A stretch of 53,693 nucleotides of DNA, from NCBI GenBank assembly GCA_016235595.1, contig JACRJX010000031.1, positions 1-53,693 on the forward strand, written 5' to 3'. Position numbers and translations under genes: made by a program. This DNA comes from Verrucomicrobiota bacterium (lineage in GTDB: Bacteria > Verrucomicrobiota > Verrucomicrobiia > CAIQCK01). Below, piece after piece: positions 35,170 through 45,286 of the stretch (within the stretch, counting starts at the first letter, position 1; the number at the start of each line of letters is the position of its first letter). Below the pieces are notes generated by a model. That model was not told the origin of the DNA, ran no database searches, and saw nothing but the letters and a program-made list of their open reading frames with translations.

Positions 35170-35829
35170 ATGAAAATCTCCGTCGGAAGAACGATTGCTT
35201 ATGTCATTGCGGGTCTTATCTGCGCCGCCAGCCTTTTCCTATTGATCTTCGCTCACAACCACCGGCGCAACTTCTACCAGTGGGAGCAAGCACGGCCGAT
35301 TGACATTCCAGTTGATTTTTCCAAGCCGGGGCAATTCACCGGCGGTTTTGTGCAAACCTGCCGGATTTCCCACGGTGAAGCCATTTGTCTCGCCGTTCCA
35401 TCCAACACTGTGGCAAACACAACGTGGTCAAAGCTCCTTGCAGACCTTCAGTTCGTCTCTCTGATACAAGATCAATCCGGCCATGAAATATCGAGGGAAG
35501 AGTTCACAGGAGGATCCCTTGAGCGCGACCATCTCATTGACGGTGCCATTCTCTTGGTGACATTCCAGCCGTTCGAGAACGGAACATACCACATGACACT
35601 CACGGTGAAACAAGGCGCGCCCGCTTTGCGCGGGGTTCCACAACACCTTGTCGCCCGTTACATGCTGTGCGGCATAGAGCTGATGCCAGCGATTATCGCA
35701 CTGGTGACAGGAATAGGTGGCCTCATAATTGCAGCTGTCATCCTCGCGATCACGGCATGTACGGCCAAGAGAAAGCCAACGACTGGCGCGCAGCGCACTC
35801 CGGTTGATAATACGCCGCCCGGTTCTTAA
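35170..35829 (+). CDS. Membrane protein of unknown function
   Basis: 219 residues, with the start set by GGGAGTGGA just before the ATG at 35170. One helix lies at the N-terminus (IAYVIAGLICAASLFLLIFA) and a second near residues 175-200 (PAIIALVTGIGGLIIAAVILAI). Between them is a ~140-residue extracytoplasmic beta-rich domain with two cysteines (TCRISHGEAICLAVPS). The C-terminus is short and basic. I do not recognise the family. It has lower GC and less biased codon use than its neighbours (for example the stretch around 35380-35480), which could mean recent acquisition. Confidence 0.7.
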   Translation: MKISVGRTIAYVIAGLICAASLFLLIFAHNHRRNFYQWEQARPIDIPVDFSKPGQFTGGFVQTCRISHGEAICLAVPSNTVANTTWSKLLADLQFVSLIQDQSGHEISREEFTGGSLERDHLIDGAILLVTFQPFENGTYHMTLTVKQGAPALRGVPQHLVARYMLCGIELMPAIIALVTGIGGLIIAAVILAITACTAKRKPTTGAQRTPVDNTPPGS

Positions 35830-35856
35830 GGATACCCCACCCCTGCGAGGCAATCA

Positions 35857-36315
35857 TCACACTGCCGCCAGCACCTCGGCGGCGTGACCTTTGGGTTTCA
35901 CCTCGCGGAAGATTTTCTTCAGCCGGCCGTCCGGACCGATGACGAAGGTGGTGCGCAGCGTGCCCATATACTCGCGGCCCATGAACTTCTTCCTGCCCCA
36001 AACGCCGTAAGCCTGGTGGATCTTCTTGTCGGTGTCGGCCAGCAACACGAAGTTGAGCTTCTGTTTCTCTATAAACCCGGTGTGGCTCTTGATGTCGTCG
36101 GTGGATACGCCGAGGATGAGCGCGCCGGCCTTGCGGAATCCGGCAAACTGGTCGCGAAACTCGCACGCCTCGACGGTGCAACCGGGGGTGTTGTCGCGCG
36201 GGTAGAAGTAAAGCACCACGGTCTGCCCGGCGAGATCCTTCAACGAATACGTCTTGCCATCGCTGCCGGTCGCCGAAAACGCCGGCGCCTTATCGCCTTC
36301 CTTCAGTTCGCTCAT
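35857..36315 (-). CDS. bcp: Thioredoxin-dependent peroxiredoxin Bcp
   Basis: Reduces hydrogen and organic peroxides using thioredoxin. 152 residues from the ATG at 36315, where the homology begins (MSELKEGDKAPAFSATGSDG). The peroxidatic C46 lies in YPRDNTPGCTVEACEFRD and the resolving C51 five residues later, as in the Bcp/PrxQ group. Further blocks are LGVSTDDIKSHTGFIEK and YGVWGRKKFMGREYMGTLRTTFVI. The start overlaps the stop of the small membrane protein gene by 4 bases, in the run nth - membrane protein - bcp. Confidence 0.95.
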   Translation of the reverse strand: MSELKEGDKAPAFSATGSDGKTYSLKDLAGQTVVLYFYPRDNTPGCTVEACEFRDQFAGFRKAGALILGVSTDDIKSHTGFIEKQKLNFVLLADTDKKIHQAYGVWGRKKFMGREYMGTLRTTFVIGPDGRLKKIFREVKPKGHAAEVLAAV

Positions 36316-36650
36316 TTCAATTTCTCCAGTTTCTGTGTCAGTTCGTCGATGAATGCGGAAGGGTCGTCGGGGGTGACGACGAAGTTGCGAAACCACCCGC
36401 TCTTCCTGCACAGCGTGACAGCGTTCCATAGTTTGAAGTTCGTCCAGTGCTCGTTCCAAAACGAGCCGCCGCGATGAACATGCTCGATGTCGTCGAGCCG
36501 GATGCGCCGGACGCACCAACCCAACATGATCACTTCTACGGCATGGATGGTGATGCGACAACTTAGCGTGGCCACCGCGTAGATCACGGTCGCGATAAAA
36601 GCGATGTCGGCTCCGATGATGAGGCAGGTGCGACTATCGAGAGGGTTCAT
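36312..36650 (-). CDS. Small membrane protein, possibly PH-like
   Basis: 112 residues from the ATG at 36650, preceded by GGAGTGGAGAA. It overlaps nth upstream and bcp downstream by 4 bases each, so it is translated within that operon. A hydrophobic region at residues 8-40 (IIGADIAFIATVIYAVATL and VEVIMLGW) is followed by a soluble part (IRLDDIEHVHRGGSFWNEHW, VTLCRKSGWFRNFVVTPDDP). The strand pattern and the VTPDDPSAFIDEL ending resemble bacterial PH-type membrane domains, but this is only a resemblance. Function unknown. Confidence 0.75.
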   Translation of the reverse strand: MNPLDSRTCLIIGADIAFIATVIYAVATLSCRITIHAVEVIMLGWCVRRIRLDDIEHVHRGGSFWNEHWTNFKLWNAVTLCRKSGWFRNFVVTPDDPSAFIDELTQKLEKLK

Positions 36651-37288
36651 TTCTCCACTCCAATCTTTGCGCAAAGCCTGGCCAGTTCGCATGGCTCGCA
36701 CTCCGGGCCGCGGGCGTAACAGCGCCGCCGTCCATGCCAGATGAGCCAGTGTGAGAACATCGTCCACTGCTCGCGCGGCACTAGCTTCATCAGGTCGGCT
36801 TCGATCTTCTCCGGTGTCTTCTGCCGGGTCAAACCGATGCGCTGTGAGAGCCGAATGACATGGGTGTCCACGACCACGCCTTCGCTCTTGTTATACGCAT
36901 TGCCGAGGATGACGTTCGCGGTCTTGCGGCCGACGCCGTGGAGCGCCGTGAGCGCCTCCATCGTATCCGGCACGCGTCCGCCGTGCTTGTCTGCGATCTC
37001 CCGGCAGGCGGCTTGGATTGCCCTGGCTTTGTTGCGGAAGAAACCGGTGCTCTGGATCATTCGTTCCAGTTCCGCCGGTGGCGCGGCGGCGTAGTCGGCG
37101 GCAGTCTTAAAGCGCGCAAAGAGCGCGGGCGTGACCATGTTGACGCGCTTGTCGGTGCATTGCGCCGAGAGGATGGTGGCAATGAGAAGTTCAAGCGGCG
37201 TGGTGAAGTTCAATTCGCAATGCGCGTCCGGGTAGGTCTTGCGCAGCGCGGTGACCAGCTTGGAGATGGACGGAGCCTTGATTGCCAT
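36647..37288 (-). CDS. nth: Endonuclease III
   Basis: Bifunctional DNA glycosylase/AP lyase for oxidised pyrimidines. 213 residues from the ATG at 37288; the longer frame overlaps the divergent phosphoesterase gene. The helix-hairpin-helix LHGVGRKTANVIL holds the catalytic lysine, VVVDTHVIRLSQRIGL the catalytic aspartate, and CYARGPECEPCELARLC gives the C-x6-C-x2-C-x5-C [4Fe-4S] motif. ILSAQCTDKRVN is also conserved. First gene of the nth - membrane protein - bcp run, a plausible oxidative damage unit. Confidence 0.95.
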   Translation of the reverse strand: MAIKAPSISKLVTALRKTYPDAHCELNFTTPLELLIATILSAQCTDKRVNMVTPALFARFKTAADYAAAPPAELERMIQSTGFFRNKARAIQAACREIADKHGGRVPDTMEALTALHGVGRKTANVILGNAYNKSEGVVVDTHVIRLSQRIGLTRQKTPEKIEADLMKLVPREQWTMFSHWLIWHGRRRCYARGPECEPCELARLCAKIGVEK

Positions 37289-37395
37289 GCCGGAGAAATT
37301 AGCCACAAAACCATGCGAAACGCACGAAAAAGTCGGCGTGCCAGAAACGGAGCATGGGCTTGAGCCAGCCATTCGACTCCTGTATCGTGCGGGGC

Positions 37396-38307
37396 ATGAA
37401 GAATCCCGGACTTCGCCGCATGTTGCTGGTTGCGCTTTGGTTTTCGTTCGTCCTCACAACCCTTGGAGGGCAGGCTGATCCGCTACTTTTTCGGTTTGGC
37501 CTTGTAGCGGACGTGCAATACGCGAACAAGCCGCCGAGAGGAAAACGCAACTACAGCGAATCGGCCGACAGGCTTCGCGCCTGCGTGGCCGACTTCAACC
37601 AGCGTGGACTGGCCTTTGTCGTCAACCTCGGCGACAGCATCGATGGCGATGGCGAAAAGTCGGTGGCGGACATGACCCTGATCGCCGGCATCTTCCAGCC
37701 GCTAACCTGCCCTGTCCGCCATGTGATCGGCAACCACTGCCTTAACCTGCCGCGTCCCGTGTTGTTGAAGACGCTTGGATTGAAATCGCCCTACTACGAG
37801 TTCTCACGCGAACGCTGGCGCTTTCTCGTGCTGGATGGCATGGATGTAAGCCCAAAATCGCCCGAAGGATCGAAGCAGGCGCAGGAGGCAAAGAGCTTTC
37901 TGGCCAAGAATCCCAAGGCGAACAAGTACGCAGGCGCCATCGGCGAGGACCAGATGGCATGGATGCGCGATCAGCTTGCCGACGCGGCGCGGCAGAAACA
38001 GCGCGTGATTTTGTTCTGCCATCAACCCATTCTCGCCGCCGCCAGCAGCCGGGGAGCGACTCTTTGGAATGCCGCGGATATCGAGGCCATGCTGGTCCAG
38101 TCAGGCTGTGTCGTCGCGTGGATCAACGGCCACGACCACAAGGGCGGCTACGCGTTTGTCAACGGCATCCATCACCTGACCGTTGAAGGCATGATCGAGT
38201 CACCGAAAGGCGCCGGCAACTACGCCATCGCGTCGGTGTTTGCGACTCGAATCGCCATCGAAGGAAAAGGGCTGACGCCGTCGCGGGAACTGAAGATCAA
38301 CCCGTAA
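37396..38307 (+). CDS. Exported calcineurin-like metallophosphoesterase
   Basis: 303 residues with a signal peptide (MLLVALWFSFVLTTLGGQA). All metallophosphoesterase blocks are present: GLVADVQYANK, NLGDSIDGDG, VIGNHC, LFCHQPI and INGHDHKGGY. The overall pattern resembles manganese-dependent ADP-ribose/CDP-alcohol pyrophosphatases (ADPRM-like), but an exported location argues for another phosphoester substrate. I chose 37396 because it gives a clean signal peptide and a GGGG-rich ribosome site. It is divergent from nth and ends 24 bases from the convergent dehydrogenase gene. Confidence 0.88.
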   Translation: MKNPGLRRMLLVALWFSFVLTTLGGQADPLLFRFGLVADVQYANKPPRGKRNYSESADRLRACVADFNQRGLAFVVNLGDSIDGDGEKSVADMTLIAGIFQPLTCPVRHVIGNHCLNLPRPVLLKTLGLKSPYYEFSRERWRFLVLDGMDVSPKSPEGSKQAQEAKSFLAKNPKANKYAGAIGEDQMAWMRDQLADAARQKQRVILFCHQPILAAASSRGATLWNAADIEAMLVQSGCVVAWINGHDHKGGYAFVNGIHHLTVEGMIESPKGAGNYAIASVFATRIAIEGKGLTPSRELKINP

Positions 38308-38331
38308 CGCGGGCGTCCCGCGAGCCAGACA

Positions 38332-39237
38332 CTATTGCTTGCCTCGCGTTTTGACGATGGCCTGCGTGCCTTCGTCGCCACACCCCATGTCCACGAGGCG
38401 CTGGAAGTCGCGCCGGGCAAGCTGGGTGATGGGCAGGTCGAGACCGAGTTGAGCCGCGGCTTCGAGAGCAATGCGAAGGTCTTTGTTTTGGAGGCCGGCC
38501 TTGAAACCGGGCCGGAAATCACCCGCGATGGCGCGTGGAGCGAGGTTGGTAAGCATCCACGACCCCGCCGCGCCGTTGGCAACGATCTGACGGGTTTTCT
38601 CCGGGTCGAGACCGGCGGCCTTGGCGAGTGCAATCGCCTCAGCCATCGCACAAAGGTGGATCGCACCGAGGATTTGGTTGATCGCCTTGGTCATCTGACC
38701 GGCGCCGTTCGGGCCAACGTGGAGGACGGTCTTGCCGAGCCGCTGGAGCAACGGCAGCGTGCGCTGAAAAACCTTCTCATCGCCACCCACCATGATGGCG
38801 AGCGTCGCTTCGACAGCTCCTTTCTCGCCGCCCGTGACAGGCGCATCGAGGAAGTGGACGCCCTTCTTTTCCAGAAGCGCGGCGATTCGGGTGGCGGTGG
38901 CGGGCGCGACCGTGGAGTTGTCCACGACGATGCTGCCGGAACGCGCACCCTCGATGATGCTGGCAGCCTTGTCCGCGCCACCGAGGATGACGGCTTCGAG
39001 ATCAGGCGAATCGGTGACGTTGGTGAAGATGATGTCGCTGGCTTCAGCAACAGCTCGTGGGGAATCGGCCACGCGCGCGCCGGCCGCTGCGAGCAACGCG
39101 GTCTTGGCGCGGGTGCGATTGAAAACGGTCAGCGGATAGCCGGCGCTCAGGAGATGGCCTGCCATCGGACGGCCCATGATGCCAAGGCCAACGTAGCCGA
39201 CGCGGGGAAGAGAAGAGTTGCCGTTCGACGGTTTCAT
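38332..39237 (-). CDS. NAD(P)-dependent beta-hydroxyacid dehydrogenase
   Basis: 301 residues, 3-hydroxyisobutyrate dehydrogenase family. The Rossmann motif VGYVGLGIMGRPMAGHLL is followed by FNRTRAK, whose Arg favours NADP. Substrate motif FLDAPVTGGEKGA and catalytic lysine block GAGQMTKAINQI follow, then the C-terminal helical domain with KDLRIALEAAAQLGLDLP. Likely substrates are tartronate semialdehyde, 3-hydroxyisobutyrate or succinic semialdehyde; the sequence does not decide. It stands alone between the phosphoesterase and the TPR gene. The 167 bases upstream to 39404 hold no recognisable gene. Confidence 0.9.
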   Translation of the reverse strand: MKPSNGNSSLPRVGYVGLGIMGRPMAGHLLSAGYPLTVFNRTRAKTALLAAAGARVADSPRAVAEASDIIFTNVTDSPDLEAVILGGADKAASIIEGARSGSIVVDNSTVAPATATRIAALLEKKGVHFLDAPVTGGEKGAVEATLAIMVGGDEKVFQRTLPLLQRLGKTVLHVGPNGAGQMTKAINQILGAIHLCAMAEAIALAKAAGLDPEKTRQIVANGAAGSWMLTNLAPRAIAGDFRPGFKAGLQNKDLRIALEAAAQLGLDLPITQLARRDFQRLVDMGCGDEGTQAIVKTRGKQ

Positions 39238-39404
39238 GATAGGTGAAAAGGATGCCTGCCAAACACGCGGGATGCCCCTGAAGGCGGGCAGGAACGAACA
39301 AGGAAAGCTGCGAAGCGAAAGTCGTAACGGCTTCGGCTCATGCTGATTCTCTCTGCTCCAGCCGTTTGGCTGTTGTTGGCGCTGGCACTCCGGCGCCAGC
39401 CCGT

Positions 39405-42400
39405 TTACTTCTTGCCGGCCGGTGGTTGGGGCGGCGGCAACTTGGCGAGCGCGTCCTTGACCTTGGCGGCGTTTGGATCGTTGGGGAATCCCTTCAAGAA
39501 ATTCTCGTAAGTCTTGCGCGCATCGTCGGGACGATTGAGTTTTTCCTGCGCCACGCCGGACATGTAGAGTGCTTCGGCAACGATCTCGTCGAAGGTCAAG
39601 TAGAGGTCAGCGCACCTGGCGAAGTTGGAATAGGCAGCCTCATAATCGGCGGCGGCCTGATCGGGCGTTTTAGCGGCGCGGCCCATGAGACTGTGACCCA
39701 TGCCGAGCACGGCGCGGGCGCGAGCCTTGCTGACGCCACGGGTGGTGTCCACGTATTCCTTGTATTTGGCAAACGACTCCGAGAACTTGCCTTCCTGAAG
39801 GAGGATGTCGGCCATGCCGAGCTGGGCGTCGGCTTTCTTCTTGCAGTTGGCAAGGGCGCGCTGCTCCATGCTGAGTTTGTCGGGCTTCAATTTGCCTTGG
39901 ACAAGCCCGTCGAGAACCTCTGTGAACATGGAGAATTGTTTGCGGGCGTTGGCGGCGTCCTTCTTCATGAAGCTCGCGTAGCCGATGCCATATTGCGCCT
40001 CAGCCCATGTGGGCCACTCGCCGGCTTTCTTGGCAACCTCACTCATCTTTTGGTAAATGCCGACGGCCTCCGCAAACTTGGCGTTGTCGATGAGTGCCTT
40101 GGCGTAAGCTTCGTAGGAGGGCGCATCAAGCGGAACGTTCGGGCCTTCCTTGACGCCGCGCTCAAAGGTGGCCAGCGCGCGTTTGGGATCGCCGATGGCA
40201 TTTTGCAGGTTGCCGAGGGCAAAGAGAGCGTTCACCTTCAGCACCGCGTTCTTGCCGGCCGGTCCACTGAGCAGGTCGTTGTAGTATTTTTCCACGCCAG
40301 CGCCATCGATGAGCTTCGCGCGCAGCTTGCTGGAGAGCAGTTCGAGAATCCCGCTGGTGGCCGTCGTGGCGGCTGGAGCCTCGGAGTAGTTCGCCATCGT
40401 TTGCTCGTAGGCCGTGAGAGCCTTCGCAACGTAATCATCCCAGACCTTGGCTTTGTCGGGCGCCAAGAGCGCGCGCGAACGGCCCAGCGCCCCCGCAGCA
40501 GCCGCCCACGACTGGCCGACACGCAGTGAAGCTTCCGAGGCGACGCCGCTGGTGGGGAAGTTTTTGGCCACAATCTCAAACTCTGCGGCCGCTTCCACGC
40601 TCTTGTTCTGGACCTGGTAGTTGTAGCCGATCCAGAAGTGAGCGTCGGCCTGGAGCGGCGAATCCTTGAACTTCTGACTCAACTCCTGGAACGCCTTCGT
40701 CATGAGGTCAAATTCCTTGGCCTGGAAGTAAGCCATGCCGATGCGATACTGTGCCATGGGAGCTGTCTGCGGGTCGGTCGGCGCGCGGCTGATAACCTCT
40801 TTGTAGGCAGCGACGGCGCGATTGAGCGATTCCTTGGCACCTGCGGCGTCGTTCTTTTCGAGCGCGATCTGGACCTTGCCAGAGTAAGCTTCGCCGAGCT
40901 GGAGGAGCGCCGACGGCAACAGCGGCGACGTGGCGAACCGCTCTTTGAACTGGGTCAATTCCGTCACAGCCTCATCGAAACGCTTCAACGCGACGAGCGT
41001 CGCGCCAATCTGAAGGTTGGCGTCATCAATGAAATCCTCCTCCGGGAATTTCTCACGCACCTCCTTGAAAGTCTTCAGAGCTTCCTCCATCTTGTTGACT
41101 TGGCGATAAACCTGCGCCAGACGATGGGTGATCTGGCCGCTATACTTGCCTTTGCCGGTGTAGGTTTTCTGATAAGCCTGAATCTGCTCCAACGCCTTCT
41201 CCGGCTCGCCTTTGTTGACCAGAATGGAGCTTTTCGTGACGATCGACTCCTCGGCGGCGGATGTCTTTGGATAATCAGCCAAGACCCGGTCGCACATCGC
41301 CAGCGCGTCGTCAGGGCGCTCTTTCATCCAGTAGAGCTTGGCCAACAGCATGCCGTTGTCCTGTGCGATGGTGTCTTTCGGAAACTCCTGCTGGAACTGG
41401 TCGTAAAACTTCCGCGCCTCTTCCAGGTTTTGAAGTCCCATCTGCACGCGGAAAATGGTGTCGAGGGTGAACTTCTTGTCTTCCTTGGTCGCTTCGGCCG
41501 GCAGGCTGCCCAACAGATGGCGGCTGAGGATGTCCGCCTCCAGCCAAAGTCCCTGCGCCATGTAGCAAACAACGGTGCCGAGCCAGGAGGAAATATAAAG
41601 GTCGGGGTTTCTCTTGATGGACTCCAGCTTGCCCACCTCCTGCTGCACGTATTCCTTGAATTTTACGACCACAGCGTGGCCGGAACCGCCGACCGCCCTG
41701 TATTGCGCAACAAGCTTGGCGTAATGTTCGTTGAGCTGGTTTACTTTGGTCTGCTGGCTCAGGATGATCTCGGCCTTCGGGCGGACCTGGCGGTAGAAGA
41801 ATATCGCGTCCGAGTAAAGCTTCTGGTCATACCACATCTGCGCCGCACTGATGGCCGCCTCACTGGCCACCGCCATGTCAGCGCCGGGTCTCATGAGCTG
41901 GATGAACATGTCTTTGCATTGCTGCAAAGTCTTGGCACCTTCTTCTTTCTGGCCCTGCTTGATCTGCGACACGGCCTTTGCGCCGAGGATCTTGGCGCGA
42001 AGGAAGTGTGACGCCGGGATTTGCATGCTGTTGGGGAATTGCTGCTGGAAGGCATCCACGTCCTTCATAGCGTCATCATGCAGCCCGCGGAACATCTTGG
42101 CCGCGGCGCGACCGAACAGAGCTTCATCGCGCGCTTCGCTCTTGACGTAGGTCTTCAGGAACTCGTCGAAGGTGGTGATCGACTTGTCGAGCGTGGTGTT
42201 CTTGACCTTGGGATCCTTCTCCGTTTCCGCCTGGCGGCCGTAGGCCTGCGCCAGCATCAAGGTCGCCGCTTCGCGGATCGCGGGATTGGGGAACCGCGGA
42301 TCCGAGAGTGGCAGGAGGATCTTGATCGCCTCGGCTTGATTGCCCTTCAGGAAATGCGCGTAGGCGAGCTTGTAGCGGGCTTCGTTGGCGCGCACCGAGG

Positions 42401-42617
42401 CGGTGCGCGTCGTGGCGAATTCCGCCATCACCTTGATGGCGGTGTCGAAGTCACCCTTGTTCAAGGCTTCTTCGCCACGACCGAAAAGCGCCTCGTCAGA
42501 CTCCGCCGCCAGCGCGCCCGGTTGCAAACCGAGCAACGCCGCCAATAGCAAAGCCGACCACACGCCGCACCACATTCTCCGCGGTAACGGCCCCACGGCG
42601 AGGGAAGCTCGCTTCAT
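39405..42617 (-). CDS. Large exported TPR-repeat protein
   Basis: 1070 residues from the ATG at 42617 ([14 protein letters not shown]), followed by a signal peptide ([19 protein letters not shown]). The rest is a long array of TPR units: [52 protein letters not shown] segments, and at the C-terminus [21 protein letters not shown]. Unit spacing follows the YbgF/BamD type. Likely a periplasmic scaffold. It lies 17 bases after pnp on the same strand and may be read through from it, but an export scaffold has no obvious link to RNA decay. Confidence 0.88.
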   Translation of the reverse strand: MKRASLAVGPLPRRMWCGVWSALLLAALLGLQPGALAAESDEALFGRGEEALNKGDFDTAIKVMAEFATTRTASVRANEARYKLAYAHFLKGNQAEAIKILLPLSDPRFPNPAIREAATLMLAQAYGRQAETEKDPKVKNTTLDKSITTFDEFLKTYVKSEARDEALFGRAAAKMFRGLHDDAMKDVDAFQQQFPNSMQIPASHFLRAKILGAKAVSQIKQGQKEEGAKTLQQCKDMFIQLMRPGADMAVASEAAISAAQMWYDQKLYSDAIFFYRQVRPKAEIILSQQTKVNQLNEHYAKLVAQYRAVGGSGHAVVVKFKEYVQQEVGKLESIKRNPDLYISSWLGTVVCYMAQGLWLEADILSRHLLGSLPAEATKEDKKFTLDTIFRVQMGLQNLEEARKFYDQFQQEFPKDTIAQDNGMLLAKLYWMKERPDDALAMCDRVLADYPKTSAAEESIVTKSSILVNKGEPEKALEQIQAYQKTYTGKGKYSGQITHRLAQVYRQVNKMEEALKTFKEVREKFPEEDFIDDANLQIGATLVALKRFDEAVTELTQFKERFATSPLLPSALLQLGEAYSGKVQIALEKNDAAGAKESLNRAVAAYKEVISRAPTDPQTAPMAQYRIGMAYFQAKEFDLMTKAFQELSQKFKDSPLQADAHFWIGYNYQVQNKSVEAAAEFEIVAKNFPTSGVASEASLRVGQSWAAAAGALGRSRALLAPDKAKVWDDYVAKALTAYEQTMANYSEAPAATTATSGILELLSSKLRAKLIDGAGVEKYYNDLLSGPAGKNAVLKVNALFALGNLQNAIGDPKRALATFERGVKEGPNVPLDAPSYEAYAKALIDNAKFAEAVGIYQKMSEVAKKAGEWPTWAEAQYGIGYASFMKKDAANARKQFSMFTEVLDGLVQGKLKPDKLSMEQRALANCKKKADAQLGMADILLQEGKFSESFAKYKEYVDTTRGVSKARARAVLGMGHSLMGRAAKTPDQAAADYEAAYSNFARCADLYLTFDEIVAEALYMSGVAQEKLNRPDDARKTYENFLKGFPNDPNAAKVKDALAKLPPPQPPAGKK

Positions 42618-42634
42618 AGAGTGCCTTTCGCTGA

Positions 42635-44755
42635 TTATTTCTTTTCTGCCGCCGAGGCGTCTTTCTCCGCCAACGCGGCTTTTCGGCTCAATTTGACCCG
42701 GCCCTTCTCGTCCACACCGATGCACTTGACCCAAATCTCTTCGCCCATCTTGCAAACATCTTCCACCTGCCGGACGCGGAAGTCTGCCAACTCGGAAATA
42801 TGGACCAAGCCATCCTTGCCCGGCAACACCTCGACGAACGCGCCGAATTCCTTGATCGTGACAACCTTGCCGCGATAAATCTTGCCGACCTCGATTTCCG
42901 CAGCCATGCCTTCGATGATTTCCTTGGCGCGCGCCATGCCGTCCGGATTTGTCGAGAAGACGAATACGCTGCCATCGTCCTCGATGTCAATCTTGCAACC
43001 AGTCTCCTCGGTGATCTTCTTGATCGTCTTGCCGCCGGGGCCGATGAGCAGGCCGATTTTGTCCGGCGGAATCCGCAGGGTTTCCATCCGCGGCGCGTAT
43101 TTGCTCAACTCCGGCCGTGGCGCAGCAAGCGTCTTGGCCATGATTTCAAGAATCTGGAACCGCGCGGTCTTCGCCTGCGCGAACGCTTGCCGCGTCAGGT
43201 CAAGCGTCAGGCACTGAATCTTCAGGTCCACCTGAAAACCGGTAATGCCCTGCTGCGTGCCAGCGACCTTGAAGTCCATGTCGCCGAAGTGGTCTTCCGA
43301 TCCGAGGATGTCCGTGATCAACACGCCCTTCCGGCGGTTCTCAGGCTCCGTGATCAGGCCGATGGAAATGCCAGCAACAGGCGCCTTGATCGGCACACCC
43401 GCGTCCATCAGCGCCAAACAACCGGCGCAGACGGTCGCCATCGAGGTCGAGCCGTTCGAGGACATGATCTCGCTGGTGATGCGCGTCGTGTAGGGCCATT
43501 TGTCCGACGTCGGCAGCACCATCTCCAGCGAACGCTCTGCGAGCGCGCCGTGGCCGATCTCGCGACGGCCGGGGCCGGCAATACGGCCGGTCTCTCCGGT
43601 GGAGTATGGCGGGAAGTTGTAGTGAAGCATGAACCGCTTCTCCGGCGTGCCGCCGGTGTAGGAGTCCAGTTCCTGGATGTCCGCCAGCGAGCCGAGCGTG
43701 GCAAACGCCAGCGCCTGCGTCTCGCCGCGAGAGAACAGCGCCGAGCCGTGCGGACGCGGCAACACCGACACTTCGGCGTTGATCGGCCTCAACTGGTCGA
43801 GAGCACGACCGTCCGGGCGGCGGTTGTTGGCCAGAATATATTTGCGGATTTGCACATACTGGACCGCGTCAAAGGCCATCTTGACGATGCCTTCCTCGAC
43901 CTTCGGGTCCTCGGCTTGTGCAGCCGCGAGCAGTTCCTGATAAACGACGCCAATCGCCGCGATGCGCGCCTGTTTGCCCTGCGTCGCCAGTGCAGCCAGA
44001 ATCTTCGGCCCCGCCAGAGCATGCGCCTTGGCCTGGAGAGCTGCCGGCACGGTCCTGAGAGTCACCTGCCGCTTGGTAACGCCGATTTGTTGCGCGAGTT
44101 GCTTCTGCGCGATCACAATCTGCTTCACCAAGCCCTGGGCGAAATCAACCGCCGCCATCACTTCGTCTTCCGAAAGCTCCTGTGCGCAGCCTTCAATCAT
44201 CACCATGTCGGTTTCGTTGCCAACGTAGATGAGGTCGAGGTCGCTGTCGGGCATCTGCGAGTGCGTCGGGTTCGCGACGAACTGCTTGTTGATGCGGCCG
44301 ACGCGAACTGCGCCGAGAGGGCCGTTCCACGGGATGTCGCTGAGCGTCAGCGCCGCGCTGGCGCCGTTGATGGCGAGGATGTCGGAGTCGTTCTCCAAAT
44401 CCGCCGACAGGAGGATGGACATGACCTGCACTTCGCAGAAGTAGCCTTCGGGGAAAAGCGGCCGGATGGGCCGGTCAATCATGCGGGCGGTGAGAATTTC
44501 CTTCTCCGTGGGACGGCCTTCGCGCTTGAAGTAGCCGCCGGGGAACTTGCCCGAGGCGCTGGCCTTCTCGCGATAGTCCACCTGCAGCGGGAAGAAATCC
44601 TGCCCGACTTTGGGTTTATTGGCCGCCACCGCCGCCACGAAGACGACGGTTTCGCCGAGTTGAACGGTCACCGCGCCGTCCGCCTGAAGGGCGAGCTTGC
44701 CGGTTTCCAGAATGAGGTCATTACTACCGATGTTGATACGAATGGATTGGTGCAT
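42635..44755 (-). CDS. pnp: Polyribonucleotide nucleotidyltransferase (PNPase)
   Basis: 3'-5' phosphorolytic exoribonuclease of the RNA degradosome. 706 residues: first RNase PH-like domain ([20 protein letters not shown]), helical domain, second RNase PH-like domain ([41 protein letters not shown]), a KH domain with [15 protein letters not shown], and an S1 domain ([18 protein letters not shown]). The start is the ATG at 44755. It follows rpsO in the widely conserved rpsO-pnp order. The leader between them holds a terminator-like hairpin and, nearer the start, a long stem resembling the RNase III target of the E. coli pnp leader. Confidence 0.97.
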   Translation of the reverse strand: MHQSIRINIGSNDLILETGKLALQADGAVTVQLGETVVFVAAVAANKPKVGQDFFPLQVDYREKASASGKFPGGYFKREGRPTEKEILTARMIDRPIRPLFPEGYFCEVQVMSILLSADLENDSDILAINGASAALTLSDIPWNGPLGAVRVGRINKQFVANPTHSQMPDSDLDLIYVGNETDMVMIEGCAQELSEDEVMAAVDFAQGLVKQIVIAQKQLAQQIGVTKRQVTLRTVPAALQAKAHALAGPKILAALATQGKQARIAAIGVVYQELLAAAQAEDPKVEEGIVKMAFDAVQYVQIRKYILANNRRPDGRALDQLRPINAEVSVLPRPHGSALFSRGETQALAFATLGSLADIQELDSYTGGTPEKRFMLHYNFPPYSTGETGRIAGPGRREIGHGALAERSLEMVLPTSDKWPYTTRITSEIMSSNGSTSMATVCAGCLALMDAGVPIKAPVAGISIGLITEPENRRKGVLITDILGSEDHFGDMDFKVAGTQQGITGFQVDLKIQCLTLDLTRQAFAQAKTARFQILEIMAKTLAAPRPELSKYAPRMETLRIPPDKIGLLIGPGGKTIKKITEETGCKIDIEDDGSVFVFSTNPDGMARAKEIIEGMAAEIEVGKIYRGKVVTIKEFGAFVEVLPGKDGLVHISELADFRVRQVEDVCKMGEEIWVKCIGVDEKGRVKLSRKAALAEKDASAAEKK

Positions 44756-44787
44756 GGTTCCTGTAGTGCAGGCCCGCCCCACTCACC

Positions 44788-44840
44788 GGAAGAGCTTCAA
44801 AGAAAGCGGAATCCCCATTCTGCTCTCTTTGAAACCTTCC
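44788..44840 (-). promoter_or_regulatory. Long hairpin in the pnp leader
   Basis: On the minus-strand transcript a 17-base stem (44796-44812 with 44817-44833, two non-Watson-Crick positions, loop of 4) is extended after a small internal loop by GGAAG/CTTCC (44788-44792 with 44836-44840). It ends 33 bases before the pnp start codon. A long near-perfect duplex at this place is what RNase III cuts in the E. coli pnp leader, where PNPase then represses its own mRNA. Function here is inferred. Confidence 0.55.
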
Positions 44841-44891
44841 CGTCTCGCGGGCAGGCTGCTTGGGTTGTTGTTGTTTCAGTTAAAAGCCCCA

Positions 44892-44926
44892 GCCCTCGCC
44901 CTGGCAGAAAAGCACAGGGCGAGGGC
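44892..44926 (-). terminator. Terminator or attenuator between rpsO and pnp
   Basis: A perfect 12-base-pair stem (CAGGGCGAGGGC pairs within 44892-44903 and 44915-44926) with an 11-base loop. On the minus strand it is followed by GGGGCTTTTAACTG. It begins 12 bases after the rpsO stop codon. The T-tract is short, so partial termination with read-through into pnp is likely, as at the rpsO terminator of E. coli. Confidence 0.65.
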
Positions 44927-44937
44927 CGAAAGATGGA

Positions 44938-45201
44938 TTACTTGCGGAGCTTCAGTTTCTTGATGATCTGGTGATAACGGCCATTGTCAGTCTGGTTCAG
45001 ATAATCCAGCAACCGACGGCGTTTACCTACCATCATCAAGAGACCGCGACGCGAGCTATGGTCTTTCTGGTTGACCTTTAGATGCCCGGTCAACTCGTTG
45101 ATCCGCTCGGTCAGGAGCGCGATCTGAACATCAGCCGACCCGGTATCCCGCTCGTGAAGCCGGAATTCCTTGGTTATGTCTGTCTTCTTTATTGCGTCCA
45201 T
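44938..45201 (-). CDS. rpsO: 30S ribosomal protein S15
   Basis: Binds the central domain of 16S rRNA early in 30S assembly. 87 residues, about normal (89 in E. coli). Family sequence throughout: [47 protein letters not shown] and the C-terminal [12 protein letters not shown]. First gene of the rpsO-pnp unit behind a near-consensus promoter at 45258-45286, with a leader of about 50 bases that could hold an S15 autoregulatory site; I see no clear pseudoknot. Confidence 0.97.
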   Translation of the reverse strand: MDAIKKTDITKEFRLHERDTGSADVQIALLTERINELTGHLKVNQKDHSSRRGLLMMVGKRRRLLDYLNQTDNGRYHQIIKKLKLRK

Positions 45202-45257
45202 AAATCTGCTGCAATACTGCCTTTTGTAGCGTCCGGCAGAGCCGAAAACGCTTGGGA

Positions 45258-45286
45258 ATCATACATATCCCCCCCTCCACTGTAAA
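45258..45286 (-). promoter_or_regulatory. Promoter of rpsO-pnp
   Basis: Minus strand: -35 TTTACA (45281-45286), a 17-base spacer containing a run of seven G, -10 TATGAT (45258-45263). Each box matches five of six consensus bases, the best sigma-70-type promoter in the window. Expected transcription start is near 45250, about 50 bases before the rpsO start codon. Confidence 0.7.

Noticed and set aside
39372..39404. Hairpin GCTGGC/GCCAGC downstream of the large TPR gene
   Set aside because: Only 6 base pairs and no T-run on the minus strand; terminator call not supported.
42800..44974. Very long plus-strand frame opposite pnp
   Set aside because: Arg/His/Leu-rich translation typical of the reverse complement of a GC-rich gene, with no homology; pnp on the minus strand is certain.
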